Positions 22,222 through 31,422 of a stretch of 64,000 nucleotides of DNA are shown here, one piece after another (within the stretch, counting starts at the first letter, position 1; every line of letters starts with the position of its first letter). This DNA comes from Falsiroseomonas algicola (GTDB taxonomy: Bacteria; Pseudomonadota; Alphaproteobacteria; Acetobacterales; Acetobacteraceae). Location: positions 1 through 64,000 of the forward strand of contig NZ_JAAIKB010000003.1 in NCBI RefSeq assembly GCF_011040385.1, written 5' to 3'. Made by a program: the position numbers and the translations under genes. The notes below the pieces were generated by a model. That model ran no database searches. It was not told where the DNA came from and saw nothing but the letters and a program-made list of their open reading frames with translations.

Positions 22222-24932
22222 CCCGCCGATCCCGTGTCGCCCGGCGCGATGCGGGCGAGGTAGGTGGTCCGCGGCCGCGTATCGAGCTCGCCGAGCAGCG
22301 CGTAGTTCCGCCCCTCCTCCTTCGCGCGGGACACGGCACTGGCGGGGTCGTTGACGTCACCGAAGGTGATGGCCTGGGTCGGGCAGGCGCGCTGGCAGGC
22401 GGTCTCGACCTCGCCGTCGCGCACGGGTCGGCCTTCCAGCCGGGCTTGCGTGCGGGCGGTGGCGATGCGGTGCTGGCAGTAGGTGCATTTCTCGATCACG
22501 CCGCGCGGCCGCACGGGCACGTCGGGATTGCGCAGGGCGAGCCCGCCCTCGGACCGCGCATAGTCGAACCAGTTGAAGCGCCGCACCTTGTAGGGGCAGT
22601 TGTTGGAGCAGGTCCGTGTCCCGATGCAGCGGGGATAGACCATGAGGTTCAGCCCCTGGTCGTCATGCACCGTCGCGTTGACGGGGCAAACCACCTCGCA
22701 GGGCGCCTTCTCGCAATGCATGCAGGGCACGGGCTGGAAGATCGTGTGGTCTTCGGCCTGGTGCAGGTCGATGCGCAGCCAGTGCATCTCCCGTCCGCGC
22801 GCGACCTCCTGCGGGCCGACGACGGGCGTGTTGTTCTCCGCCTGGCAGGCGATGGCGCAGGCATTGCAGCCGATGCAGGAATCGAGGTCGATCGCCATGC
22901 CCCAGGCCTGGCCTTCGTAGGTCCAGCCCGGATAGAGCGACGGCCCGGGCGCGCGGGGTGGGATCGACTCTCCCGGTGCCAGCACGGGCGGGGGATCGGC
23001 CGGCATCCCGGTCTGTGTGGCGATGATCGCGGCCCGCTGGCCGGTCCGGCGCAGCGTGACCGGGCCGGCGGCCCAGGGCGAGGCGGGATCGCGCAGAAGC
23101 GCGGCATCGAAGCCGCGCGCGGTGCCGACCTCCCCGCCCGCCTCGCGGCCACCGCCGAGCGGCAGGGTGACGCAACCCGACGGCTGGGCGGGCAGCGGCA
23201 GGACGGGCGCCTTCAGGCTGCGGCCGGCGAGTTCGACCAGCACCTCGTCACCGGCTGTCAGCCCGAGCGCGGCGGCATCGGCGGGCGCGACCAGCACGGC
23301 ATTGCCCCAGGCCGTCTTGGTCAGGGGTCGCGGGAGTTCCTGCAGCCAGGCATTCTCCGCGAAGCGGCCGTCCAGCAGATGCGGGTCCGGCGCGAAGATC
23401 GCGAGCAGGCCGGAAGGCGGCGGGGCTGGCGGCCCGGGGTCCCAGTCCGCGCGCAGCGCCGGGCGAAGGGCAGGGGATTCCGTGCCCTCCACCACACCCG
23501 CTTCCAGCGCGGCACGCCACCGGGGCTCGAAACCGGCTTCGCCCCAGCTGGCCTGCCAGGTTGCGCGCACCAGCGCCTCGCCGCGCTCCGCCAGGCCGAG
23601 CAGGGCGGCCAGCACGTCGTCCAGGCCGCGGGCTTCCGGGACCAGGGGCGTGGTGGCGGGCTGGCGGATGGCGGCGGTGCCGTCGAAGGCGCGCGTGTCG
23701 CCCCAGCCTTCCAACTCATGCGCCAGCGGCGCGTGCCAGCGGCAGAGATGCGCCGTCTCGTCCACATGCGCGCCCAGATGCAGGCTGAAGGGCCTTTGCG
23801 CCATGGTCCCGCGCAGCGCCGGCGCAGTGCCGGCGGGATTGACCCCCAGCACGAGCAGATGCGTCACCGCGCCCGCCGCCAGCGCGGCGGCCAGCGCCGA
23901 ATCGCCCATCGGTCCGGGGCGGGCGAAGGGCGGTTCGACGTGGCGCATCACGGTGGAGCCGAGCGTCGCGTTGATCGCATGCGCCAGCGCCTGCACCGCC
24001 ACGGGCTGCGATGGCCCCGCCAGCACCACCGCTGCCTCCCCGGCGCGAAGCAGCGCCTTGGCCACCGGGGCGGCCTCGGGATGCGTGCCCGTGTCCGCGA
24101 GGCCCGGGACGCGGAGCGCGGTGGCGATGGCGCGGGTGAAGGGCTCGACCTCCCGCATCGCCAGGCGGCGATCGGCCCGCGCGCCGGTCAGGGTCGGCGT
24201 CGCCTCCGCCACCATCAGCACGGGAAGGTCGCCGCGGTCGCGGCCCTCGGCGCGGGCGTGCGACCAGTCCCGCGCCAGCCGAAGCTGCGCCGGGCCGGGG
24301 CCGAGCGGGTCGGCGCCCAGCGCAAGCACGCAGCGCGCAAGGGCGAAGTCCGGCAGCGTCGCCACGGGCTGGCCGAAGGCGCGGGTGGCGCCCTCCAACC
24401 CCGCATCATCGGCCAGTGGGTCATGCTGCTGCCAGCGCGCCGCCGGGAAGTCCTGCAGCACCGCCCGAATCAGCCGAGCGGTTGTGGGGGAGGCGATGGG
24501 GCCGGTGACGAGGAGCAAACCCGCCCCGCCCCGCGGTAGCAATTCGGCCCGCACCGAGGCCAGCGCCGCATCAAGCGCCGCCGGCGGGCGCGGGCGCCCG
24601 CCCTCCCGCACGCGGCGGGACCGGGCGGGGTCATGGAGCGACAGCACCGCGGCTTCGGCAAAGACGTCGGTGGCGCCGAGGCTGGCGGGATGGTCCGGGT
24701 TGCCCTCCAGCTTGATGGCATGGCCACCGCGCCGCCGCACCAGTACGCCGCGGCCGAGCCCGCCGAGTTCGAGCACGGTCGCGAAGCTCGCGGCCTCCCC
24801 GCCCCCCTCGGCCGCGCCATGCAGGGGATGGCCGAACTCGTCCGGCCCGCTGTCGCAGCCGGCGGCGGCCAGGGCCAGGGAGGCGGCGGCGAGGCGCAAT
24901 ACCTCCCGGCGGTCGGGCGGCGTGTCTGTCAT
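22218..24932 (-). CDS. actB: Alternative complex III, iron-sulfur subunit ActB
   Basis: This 904-aa protein starts with RREVLRLAAASLALAAAGC, a double-arginine-type export signal with a possible lipidation cysteine at C26. Residues about 40-610 are a molybdopterin-oxidoreductase-like domain that lacks an N-terminal cysteine cluster; in known ActB it binds no molybdenum. Residues about 660-904 are an FeS domain with CIGCNACAIACQ, CMHCEKAPCEVVCP, CIGTRTCSNNCP and CTYCQHRI...CQRACP, fitting three [4Fe-4S] and one [3Fe-4S] cluster. It conducts electrons from the quinol site to the cytochrome subunits. It lies 7 nt after actA. Confidence 0.93.
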   Translation of the reverse strand: MTDTPPDRREVLRLAAASLALAAAGCDSGPDEFGHPLHGAAEGGGEAASFATVLELGGLGRGVLVRRRGGHAIKLEGNPDHPASLGATDVFAEAAVLSLHDPARSRRVREGGRPRPPAALDAALASVRAELLPRGGAGLLLVTGPIASPTTARLIRAVLQDFPAARWQQHDPLADDAGLEGATRAFGQPVATLPDFALARCVLALGADPLGPGPAQLRLARDWSHARAEGRDRGDLPVLMVAEATPTLTGARADRRLAMREVEPFTRAIATALRVPGLADTGTHPEAAPVAKALLRAGEAAVVLAGPSQPVAVQALAHAINATLGSTVMRHVEPPFARPGPMGDSALAAALAAGAVTHLLVLGVNPAGTAPALRGTMAQRPFSLHLGAHVDETAHLCRWHAPLAHELEGWGDTRAFDGTAAIRQPATTPLVPEARGLDDVLAALLGLAERGEALVRATWQASWGEAGFEPRWRAALEAGVVEGTESPALRPALRADWDPGPPAPPPSGLLAIFAPDPHLLDGRFAENAWLQELPRPLTKTAWGNAVLVAPADAAALGLTAGDEVLVELAGRSLKAPVLPLPAQPSGCVTLPLGGGREAGGEVGTARGFDAALLRDPASPWAAGPVTLRRTGQRAAIIATQTGMPADPPPVLAPGESIPPRAPGPSLYPGWTYEGQAWGMAIDLDSCIGCNACAIACQAENNTPVVGPQEVARGREMHWLRIDLHQAEDHTIFQPVPCMHCEKAPCEVVCPVNATVHDDQGLNLMVYPRCIGTRTCSNNCPYKVRRFNWFDYARSEGGLALRNPDVPVRPRGVIEKCTYCQHRIATARTQARLEGRPVRDGEVETACQRACPTQAITFGDVNDPASAVSRAKEEGRNYALLGELDTRPRTTYLARIAPGDTGSAG

Positions 24933-24939
24933 GCAGCCC

Positions 24940-25578
24940 TCATCGGTGGCAGGTCGAGCACTGGGTCAGCGGCGACACCGCCCCCCCGGCATGCGGGTTG
25001 GCGGGTGGGGGGCGGCCCTGCCAGTCGCGGTCGAACACCGCCTCCACCGGCCGCAGCCGCGGCTCCGGCTCCCGGTGGCAATCGAGGCACCAGCCCATGG
25101 ACATGGGCCGCACCTTGATCGTCTGGGGCATCTCCCAGACCCGGCCGTGGCAGGTCTCGCAGGCGGCACCGGCGGCGATGTGGGCGCCGTGGTGGAAGCG
25201 CGTGTGGTCCGGCAGCCGGTGGACGGATGACCAGGGGATGGGTGCGCCGAGCGCCAGGCTGTCCCGCAGCGGTGCCAGCGCGGTGGCGCCGGCCCAGACA
25301 TCGCCATGGCAGCCAAGGCAGAGGGAGGCGCTCGGCATCCCCGCCTCCGCCGCACGCTCCACCCCAGCATGGCAGTAGCGACAGTCGAGGCCGAGGCCCC
25401 CGGCATGCAGGGCATGACTGAAGGGAATGGGCTGCGGCGCCGGCCTCCCCACCGCCCAGGCGTGGTCCGACCGCACCATGACGAAGGCCAGCAGCGCCGC
25501 GCCGATCAGCGCCGCCAGCCCGAGCAGAAGGGCCAGGCGCAGCCGCCCATCGGCGCGCGGGGTGAAGTGCTGCGGCAT
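24940..25578 (-). CDS. actA: Alternative complex III, pentaheme cytochrome c ActA
   Basis: This 212-aa protein has one N-terminal membrane helix (about residues 13-33) and five CxxCH motifs: CRYCH, CLGCH, CETCH, CLDCH and CSTCH, the last four residues from the C-terminus. That is the heme count of ActA. FSHALHAGGLGLDCRYCHAG is a familiar ActA start region. It is the first gene of the act set and follows the DASS transporter stop by 6 nt, so transcription probably comes from further upstream. The hemes would sit on the periplasmic side and take electrons from ActB. Confidence 0.93.
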   Translation of the reverse strand: MPQHFTPRADGRLRLALLLGLAALIGAALLAFVMVRSDHAWAVGRPAPQPIPFSHALHAGGLGLDCRYCHAGVERAAEAGMPSASLCLGCHGDVWAGATALAPLRDSLALGAPIPWSSVHRLPDHTRFHHGAHIAAGAACETCHGRVWEMPQTIKVRPMSMGWCLDCHREPEPRLRPVEAVFDRDWQGRPPPANPHAGGAVSPLTQCSTCHR

Positions 25579-25584
25579 GGCCGT

Positions 25585-27105
<1,521 letters not shown>

Positions 27106-27142
27106 CGCCATCTTCTCCGTGAGATCCGGGGGGCGAGGTCGG

Positions 27143-28498
27143 TCATCCCTCGGTGTCCGTTCGGGCACCCAGGCCGAGGCGCCGCATGCGCTCCCAGAGC
27201 GTCGTGCGCGCGATGCCGAGCGCATTCGCGGCGTCCCCGATCCGCCCGCCACAGCGCGCCACGACGCGCCGGATGTGCTCGCGCTCGGCCGCGTCCCGCG
27301 CTTCCGCGAGAGAAAGGGATTCGGCCGAGGGCGGCGGCGATGCAGCATCCGGCGTCGCCGGGGCCTGGCCTTCGGGGAACAGGTCTGCGGCGGCGATCGC
27401 CGTGGCATCGCCCAGCAGCACGGCTCGCTCCACCCTGTTGCGCAATTCGCGCACATTGCCGGGCCAGCCATGCGCACGGATCGCCGCCAATGCGTCTGGC
27501 GCCAAGGAACGATTCTCAGCGGCGAAATGGCGAAGGAAGTGGTGGACCAGATCCTCCGTGTCGCTGGGCCGGTCGCGCAGCGGCGGCACGGTGAAGCTGA
27601 TGACCGAGAGGCGAAACAGCAGATCGGCGCGGAAGCTGCCCGCCGCGACGGCGGCGGCGAGATCCGCCTGCGTGGTTGCGATGGGGCGCGCGCGGAGCAT
27701 GATGGGTTCCGTCCCGCCGATGCGGCGGAAGCGGCGCTCCTCCAGGGCACCCAGCAGACGTGCCTGCAGCGGCGCGGAAAGGTCCGCCACCTCATCCAGC
27801 AGCAGCGTGCCCGCGCCGGCGGCTTCCAGCAGGCCGGCGGCGTCGCCATGCCCGAACAGCAACGCTTCCGCCGACGCGATATCCGCCGGCAGCGCGGCGC
27901 AATCCACCACGGCCAGCGGTGCTGCGGCGCGCGGGCCGGACAGTGCATGCAGCCGCCGCGCGGCCGCACCCTTGCCGGCGCCGCTCTCGCCCAGGAACAA
28001 AACGGGCGCGGAAGCGGGGCCGATGCGTTCCAGCGCGGCATGCAGCGCGCGCAGCGGGGGCGATCGCCAGCCCGGCGCATCGGCCACCGGCACCCCCGTC
28101 TCCTCCGGCACCAGGGGGATGCCGCGCCGGGCGAAGGCGGCCAGCTTCTCGAAGATCCGGGTCATCGGGAAGGGCTTGGCCAGATAGTCATCGGCGCCCG
28201 CGCGCAGCAGGCGAACCGCCTGGTCCACGCCGCCATAGGCCGTCATCGCCACCACGGGCACGCCGCCGAGTTCGGGCATCAGCCGCGCGATCAGCGCCTC
28301 GCCATCCCCATCGGGCAGGCGGATGTCGCAGAGCAGCAGCGTCGGCCGGTGCCGGCGCAGCAGCGCCGCCCCTTCCGTTGCGGTCCGAGCCCAATGCGTG
28401 GTGACGCGGGCGAGGCGGAGGCGCTGCATCAGCGCCTGGCCCAGCACCGCGTCGTCCTCCACCAGCACGACGGAGCAGCCTGCGGGAAGGGTCGTCAT
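27143..28498 (-). CDS. NtrC-type response regulator lacking the GAFTGA loop
   Basis: This 451-aa regulator has a receiver domain (about 1-125; phosphorylation site D58, conserved K109), an AAA+ domain (about 145-375) and a Fis-type helix-turn-helix at the end (IGDAANALGIARTTLWERMR). Walker A is GESGAGKG at 170-177 and Walker B LLLDEV at 232-237, with a likely arginine finger in SFRADLLFRL. Where typical members read FGHEKGAFTGA it has FGHGDAAGLLEAAGAG, so the sigma-54 contact loop is deleted. It may therefore act at sigma-70 promoters, as known for NtrC of Rhodobacter capsulatus. Its ATG overlaps the sensor kinase stop by 4 nt. Confidence 0.93.
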   Translation of the reverse strand: MTTLPAGCSVVLVEDDAVLGQALMQRLRLARVTTHWARTATEGAALLRRHRPTLLLCDIRLPDGDGEALIARLMPELGGVPVVAMTAYGGVDQAVRLLRAGADDYLAKPFPMTRIFEKLAAFARRGIPLVPEETGVPVADAPGWRSPPLRALHAALERIGPASAPVLFLGESGAGKGAAARRLHALSGPRAAAPLAVVDCAALPADIASAEALLFGHGDAAGLLEAAGAGTLLLDEVADLSAPLQARLLGALEERRFRRIGGTEPIMLRARPIATTQADLAAAVAAGSFRADLLFRLSVISFTVPPLRDRPSDTEDLVHHFLRHFAAENRSLAPDALAAIRAHGWPGNVRELRNRVERAVLLGDATAIAAADLFPEGQAPATPDAASPPPSAESLSLAEARDAAEREHIRRVVARCGGRIGDAANALGIARTTLWERMRRLGLGARTDTEG

Positions 28499-29895
28499 GC
28501 CGGCCTGGCCGCGGCGGCTTCGGCTTCCGGCACAAGCAGTGTGACGCGCGTGCCCTGGTCGCCACGACCTGGCTCCGCCATCACCGAGGCGCCGAGCCGC
28601 CGCGCCAGCGTTGCGACGACGTCGAGACCGAGGCCTCGGCCTTCCGCTTCCTCGCCTTGCCCGTGCAGGCGCTGTTCGGCGCCGGCAGGCAAGCCTGGCC
28701 CTTGATCCTCGATCATCACGGTCAGCAGGCCCGGCTTGGTCCTGCGCGCATCCAGCATGACCTGCCGGCCGGCCGGCGTGGCAGCCACGGCGTTGAGCAG
28801 CAGATTCAGGGCGGCCTGTCGGAGCAGCGACGCATCGGTCGGGAAGGGATGCGGCAGGTCCACGCGCCATTCCAGGTCGATGCCGCGGCGCGCGGCTTCG
28901 GGCGACGCGAGCAGGCGAAGGTCGTCCAGATCCGCGGCTTCGAGCGGACGAGGCGGCCCGCCATCGCGGTGCACGGCAAGGATGGAGGTGACGACGCCCT
29001 CGATCTGCCGCAGCCCCCGCTCGATCACCTGCAGCGCCTCGGCGCGTTCGGTGGCGTCGTCGCCGAAATCGCGGGCGGAATCGACGGCCGTCAGCATGCC
29101 GGCCAGCGGGTTGCGCACCTCATGGGCGACAGTGGCCGCGAGGCGTCCGAGCGTGGCGGCGCGTTCGCGTTCCGACAGCCGGCGGGCCAGCGTCTCGCGC
29201 TCCGCCACATGCGCCACCATGCCGTTGAAGGCGGCGGCGAGGCGCGCGCCCTCCGTTCCCGGGGGCGGCATGGCGGCCGTCGGAATGGGCGCGATGGCGC
29301 CGGCACCGGAACGCCCGAGCGCCTCCGTCACCACCAGCACCGGGCGGAGCGCCTGCCGGACGGCGAGCGCGGCGAGCCCACCACCCAGCGCGGCGACGGC
29401 CAGGCCAAATGCCAGCGTGGCGAAGCGCAGGCTGTCCCGTCGCTCCATGATGGAGCCGACATCGAGCTTTGCCGCGATCAGCGCCACAAGGGTGCCATCG
29501 ACCAGCGGGCGTTGCACCCAGACCGCGTCGCCATCCGAGGAAACTTCCCAGGCCGATCCCACATTCCCGCGGTGCAAGGGGGCGAGCCAGTCGGGGTCGG
29601 GGCCGATGCCGGCTTCTGCCAGGATGCGGCCGTTGGGCGTGGCGACGACCATGCGACGTTCGCTGATGCCTTCGCGGAAACCCATGGCGCGTTCCAGCGC
29701 CTCCCGCAGCGCGGCGTCGTCCTGGGCACGCAGCGCGGGCAGGATCGCGGCGGAAAGGCCATCGAGATAGACGCGGCCCAGGCGCTTGGCTTCCTGATCC
29801 ATGCCGTGGGCGGCAAGGCGCAGTGCCACCTGGCTGGCGACGGTGACAAAAACGAACACCGCCGCGGCGACCAGCAGCGGGACGCGCATCGACAT
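28495..29895 (-). CDS. Membrane sensor histidine kinase
   Basis: This 466-aa protein has a first helix at about residues 5-25, a periplasmic sensor region of about 130 residues, a second helix at about 158-180, a HAMP-like linker, a dimerisation domain with VAHEVRNPLAG (H258) and an ATPase domain with LLNAVAATP, IEDQGPGLP and GRGLGLDVVA. The architecture fits orthodox kinases of the NtrB/DctB type. Start ATG at 29895 was chosen because the first helix follows directly; upstream in-frame sequence is arginine-rich and not convincing. It pairs with the response regulator that overlaps its stop. The position before the DASS gene suggests sensing of carboxylates. Confidence 0.9.
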   Translation of the reverse strand: MSMRVPLLVAAAVFVFVTVASQVALRLAAHGMDQEAKRLGRVYLDGLSAAILPALRAQDDAALREALERAMGFREGISERRMVVATPNGRILAEAGIGPDPDWLAPLHRGNVGSAWEVSSDGDAVWVQRPLVDGTLVALIAAKLDVGSIMERRDSLRFATLAFGLAVAALGGGLAALAVRQALRPVLVVTEALGRSGAGAIAPIPTAAMPPPGTEGARLAAAFNGMVAHVAERETLARRLSERERAATLGRLAATVAHEVRNPLAGMLTAVDSARDFGDDATERAEALQVIERGLRQIEGVVTSILAVHRDGGPPRPLEAADLDDLRLLASPEAARRGIDLEWRVDLPHPFPTDASLLRQAALNLLLNAVAATPAGRQVMLDARRTKPGLLTVMIEDQGPGLPAGAEQRLHGQGEEAEGRGLGLDVVATLARRLGASVMAEPGRGDQGTRVTLLVPEAEAAAARPA

Positions 29896-30437
29896 GGAAG
29901 GGGGCGGAAAGCCGGGTGTCACTGGCGGCGCTGCGTCTGCCGGAGAGGCATCGTGGTCGAGCGAAGCCGCTGCCGGCTTGGTGGCGCGATGACACTTCGC
30001 GCGCCGCCAGCGTGCGGACTTTTCCACTGACCGCCGTGGCAAGCGCATCGAGAGGCCGTTGCTCGGCGCGTCGGGCCTGCCGACGCCGGTCGCGCGCGCC
30101 AGCGCCTGTGTTGCCAGGAAGTGGTGGTGCTTGAGCCGATGCGCCTTGGCCGCGAGGTCAGGGGTCGCTTGGCCGGGCGGGTTTGCCGCACTGCGCCGGG
30201 AAGCCGCGATGTGCCAAGGAACAGCAAGGCCGTGTCGGCGCACCCACCTTCGGCAAAGGCGTCACTGTGCCGTGGGCGTTGCGGCCCAGCGTGGCGGCTT
30301 AGCCCGTGCGCTTCTGCAATCTGCCGCTGGCCGCCGCCGGCCAAGCCGATGCCGTCGCCACGCCCAGACCACACGACGGACGCCGTGCGGGGGACCAGGC
30401 GCAAATGCGGCGGCGGCATGGCGCTGGAAGTTCCGCG
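29896..30437. other. Gene-free stretch upstream of the sensor kinase
   Basis: In these 542 bases I find no reading frame with family features, no RNA gene and no clear terminator. Several overlapping frames exist on both strands, all rich in Arg, Ala and Pro, as expected by chance at this GC content. It should contain the minus-strand promoter for the two-component system and transporter operon. Confidence 0.5.
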
Positions 30438-30518
30438 CTACAGCACGCCGAGCAGCAGCAGCACGATGATGATGGGGATCGGGATCCCGATGAGCCACAG
30501 CAATCCACCCTTGAACAC
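30438..30518 (-). CDS. 26-aa hydrophobic membrane peptide
   Basis: A short frame begins with GTG at 30518 and encodes 26 residues, of which residues about 6-26 (LLWLIGIPIPIIIVLLLLGV) form one complete hydrophobic helix. GGGAGA lies about 6 nt before the GTG, a good ribosome-binding site. The frame is open upstream to 30728 but that part is proline- and arginine-rich. I believe similar tiny proteins with the IGIPIPIII pattern occur in other Proteobacteria, but I cannot confirm that here. A single-helix modulator of a membrane complex is a possible role. Confidence 0.6.
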   Translation of the reverse strand: MFKGGLLWLIGIPIPIIIVLLLLGVL

Positions 30519-30854
30519 CGGCAGTCTCCCTTCCTGGCCGCGACAGGCGGCTTGAGGAGGCTGAACGGTGTGGACCGCCCGCGGTTGCGACGCTCCCGTC
30601 GCGATGGTGCCGGTGTCCCCCGATCCGGACGCGGGGGAGGCGCGCGTTAGCCCTGGATGTTCGGAACGGCGAACACGCGGCGCAGGCGTCGGCATTGTCC
30701 GGTGCGGCCGGCCGCGCAGTCGGGCCAACCGATCAGTGGCCCTGCCTGACGCCTGGAACAGCCGAGTTGCCGGGGTGCATGCCCGGTCCCGCCACCGGCG
30801 GCCAACCCCCTAAGGTCGGTGGCCTTCTGGAGCGCAGGACGCCCGCGGAAGGCG
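30519..30854. other. Gene-free stretch between the membrane peptide and the Lrp gene
   Basis: These 336 bases lie upstream of the small membrane peptide and downstream of the Lrp-family regulator, both on the minus strand. They probably hold the promoter of the small peptide and the end of the regulator transcript. No perfect terminator hairpin with a T-tract was recognised. Confidence 0.4.
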
Positions 30855-31310
30855 TCACACCGGAACAGGGGCCATCTCCTGCTTCAGGCATTTCAGCGCG
30901 AAACTCGTGCGCGTGTGGCGGATCCCCGGCAACCGGTACAGCCTTTCCCGCAGCAGCGTCTCATAGCCCTGCGTGCCGCTGACAGCGGCCTTGATCATGT
31001 AGTCGTACTCGCCCGTGATCAGGTGGCACTCGAGCACCTCCGGGATCGCCCGCACCGAGGACTCGAAGCGCTTCAGATTCTCCTCGTCATGACGCTCCAT
31101 CATCACCTCGATGAAGACGGTATCCGGCAATCCGAGGGCGGCCTGGTCCAGCAGCGCGGCATAGCCGCGGATCACGCCCGCCTGCTCCAGCCGCTTCACC
31201 CGCGTCCAGCAGGGCGATGCGGACAGGCCCACCGCCTCTGCCAGTTCCGCATTGGTCAGCCTTCCCCGCTGGGAGAGCGCCCGAAGGATCTTCTTGTCGA
31301 TGGCGTCCAT
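30855..31310 (-). CDS. Lrp/AsnC family transcriptional regulator
   Basis: This 151-aa regulator has an N-terminal helix-turn-helix (DKKILRALSQRGRLTNAELA, then GLSASPCWTRVKRLEQAGVI) and a C-terminal RAM ligand-binding domain (VLECHLITGEYDYMIKAAV). Start ATG at 31310 has AAGGAG 7 nt upstream. It is transcribed away from the indolepyruvate oxidoreductase gene across a 112-bp shared promoter region, so it probably controls that gene in response to an amino acid, most likely aromatic. Such pairing of Lrp-type genes with amino-acid catabolic genes is common. Confidence 0.93.
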   Translation of the reverse strand: MDAIDKKILRALSQRGRLTNAELAEAVGLSASPCWTRVKRLEQAGVIRGYAALLDQAALGLPDTVFIEVMMERHDEENLKRFESSVRAIPEVLECHLITGEYDYMIKAAVSGTQGYETLLRERLYRLPGIRHTRTSFALKCLKQEMAPVPV

Positions 31311-31422
31311 ACGGTAGCTCCTTCCGTTCTTTCGGCGGTGCACAACAGACTACGGGAGAACTCCCTGGCGCGACCAGCGCATCCTGCCCATAGTCAGGGA
31401 ACTGGAATACGGGAGACGTCGC
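31311..31422. promoter_or_regulatory. Divergent promoter region of the Lrp and oxidoreductase genes
   Basis: The 112 bp between two divergent starts must carry both promoters. A small palindrome GGGAG-AA-CTCCC is at 31354-31365, and TACGGGAGA occurs twice (31351-31359 and again near 31412-31420). These are candidate regulator contacts, but they do not match the classical Lrp consensus. Confidence 0.35.

Noticed and set aside
23017-25230. Long plus-strand frames across actA and actB
   Set aside because: Ser/Arg/Ala-rich shadows with no domain. ActA and ActB on the minus strand account for the sequence.
30059-30469. Plus-strand frame in the gene-free stretch before the sensor kinase
   Set aside because: Arginine- and alanine-rich with no RBS or motif, and several competing frames of similar length cover the same bases.
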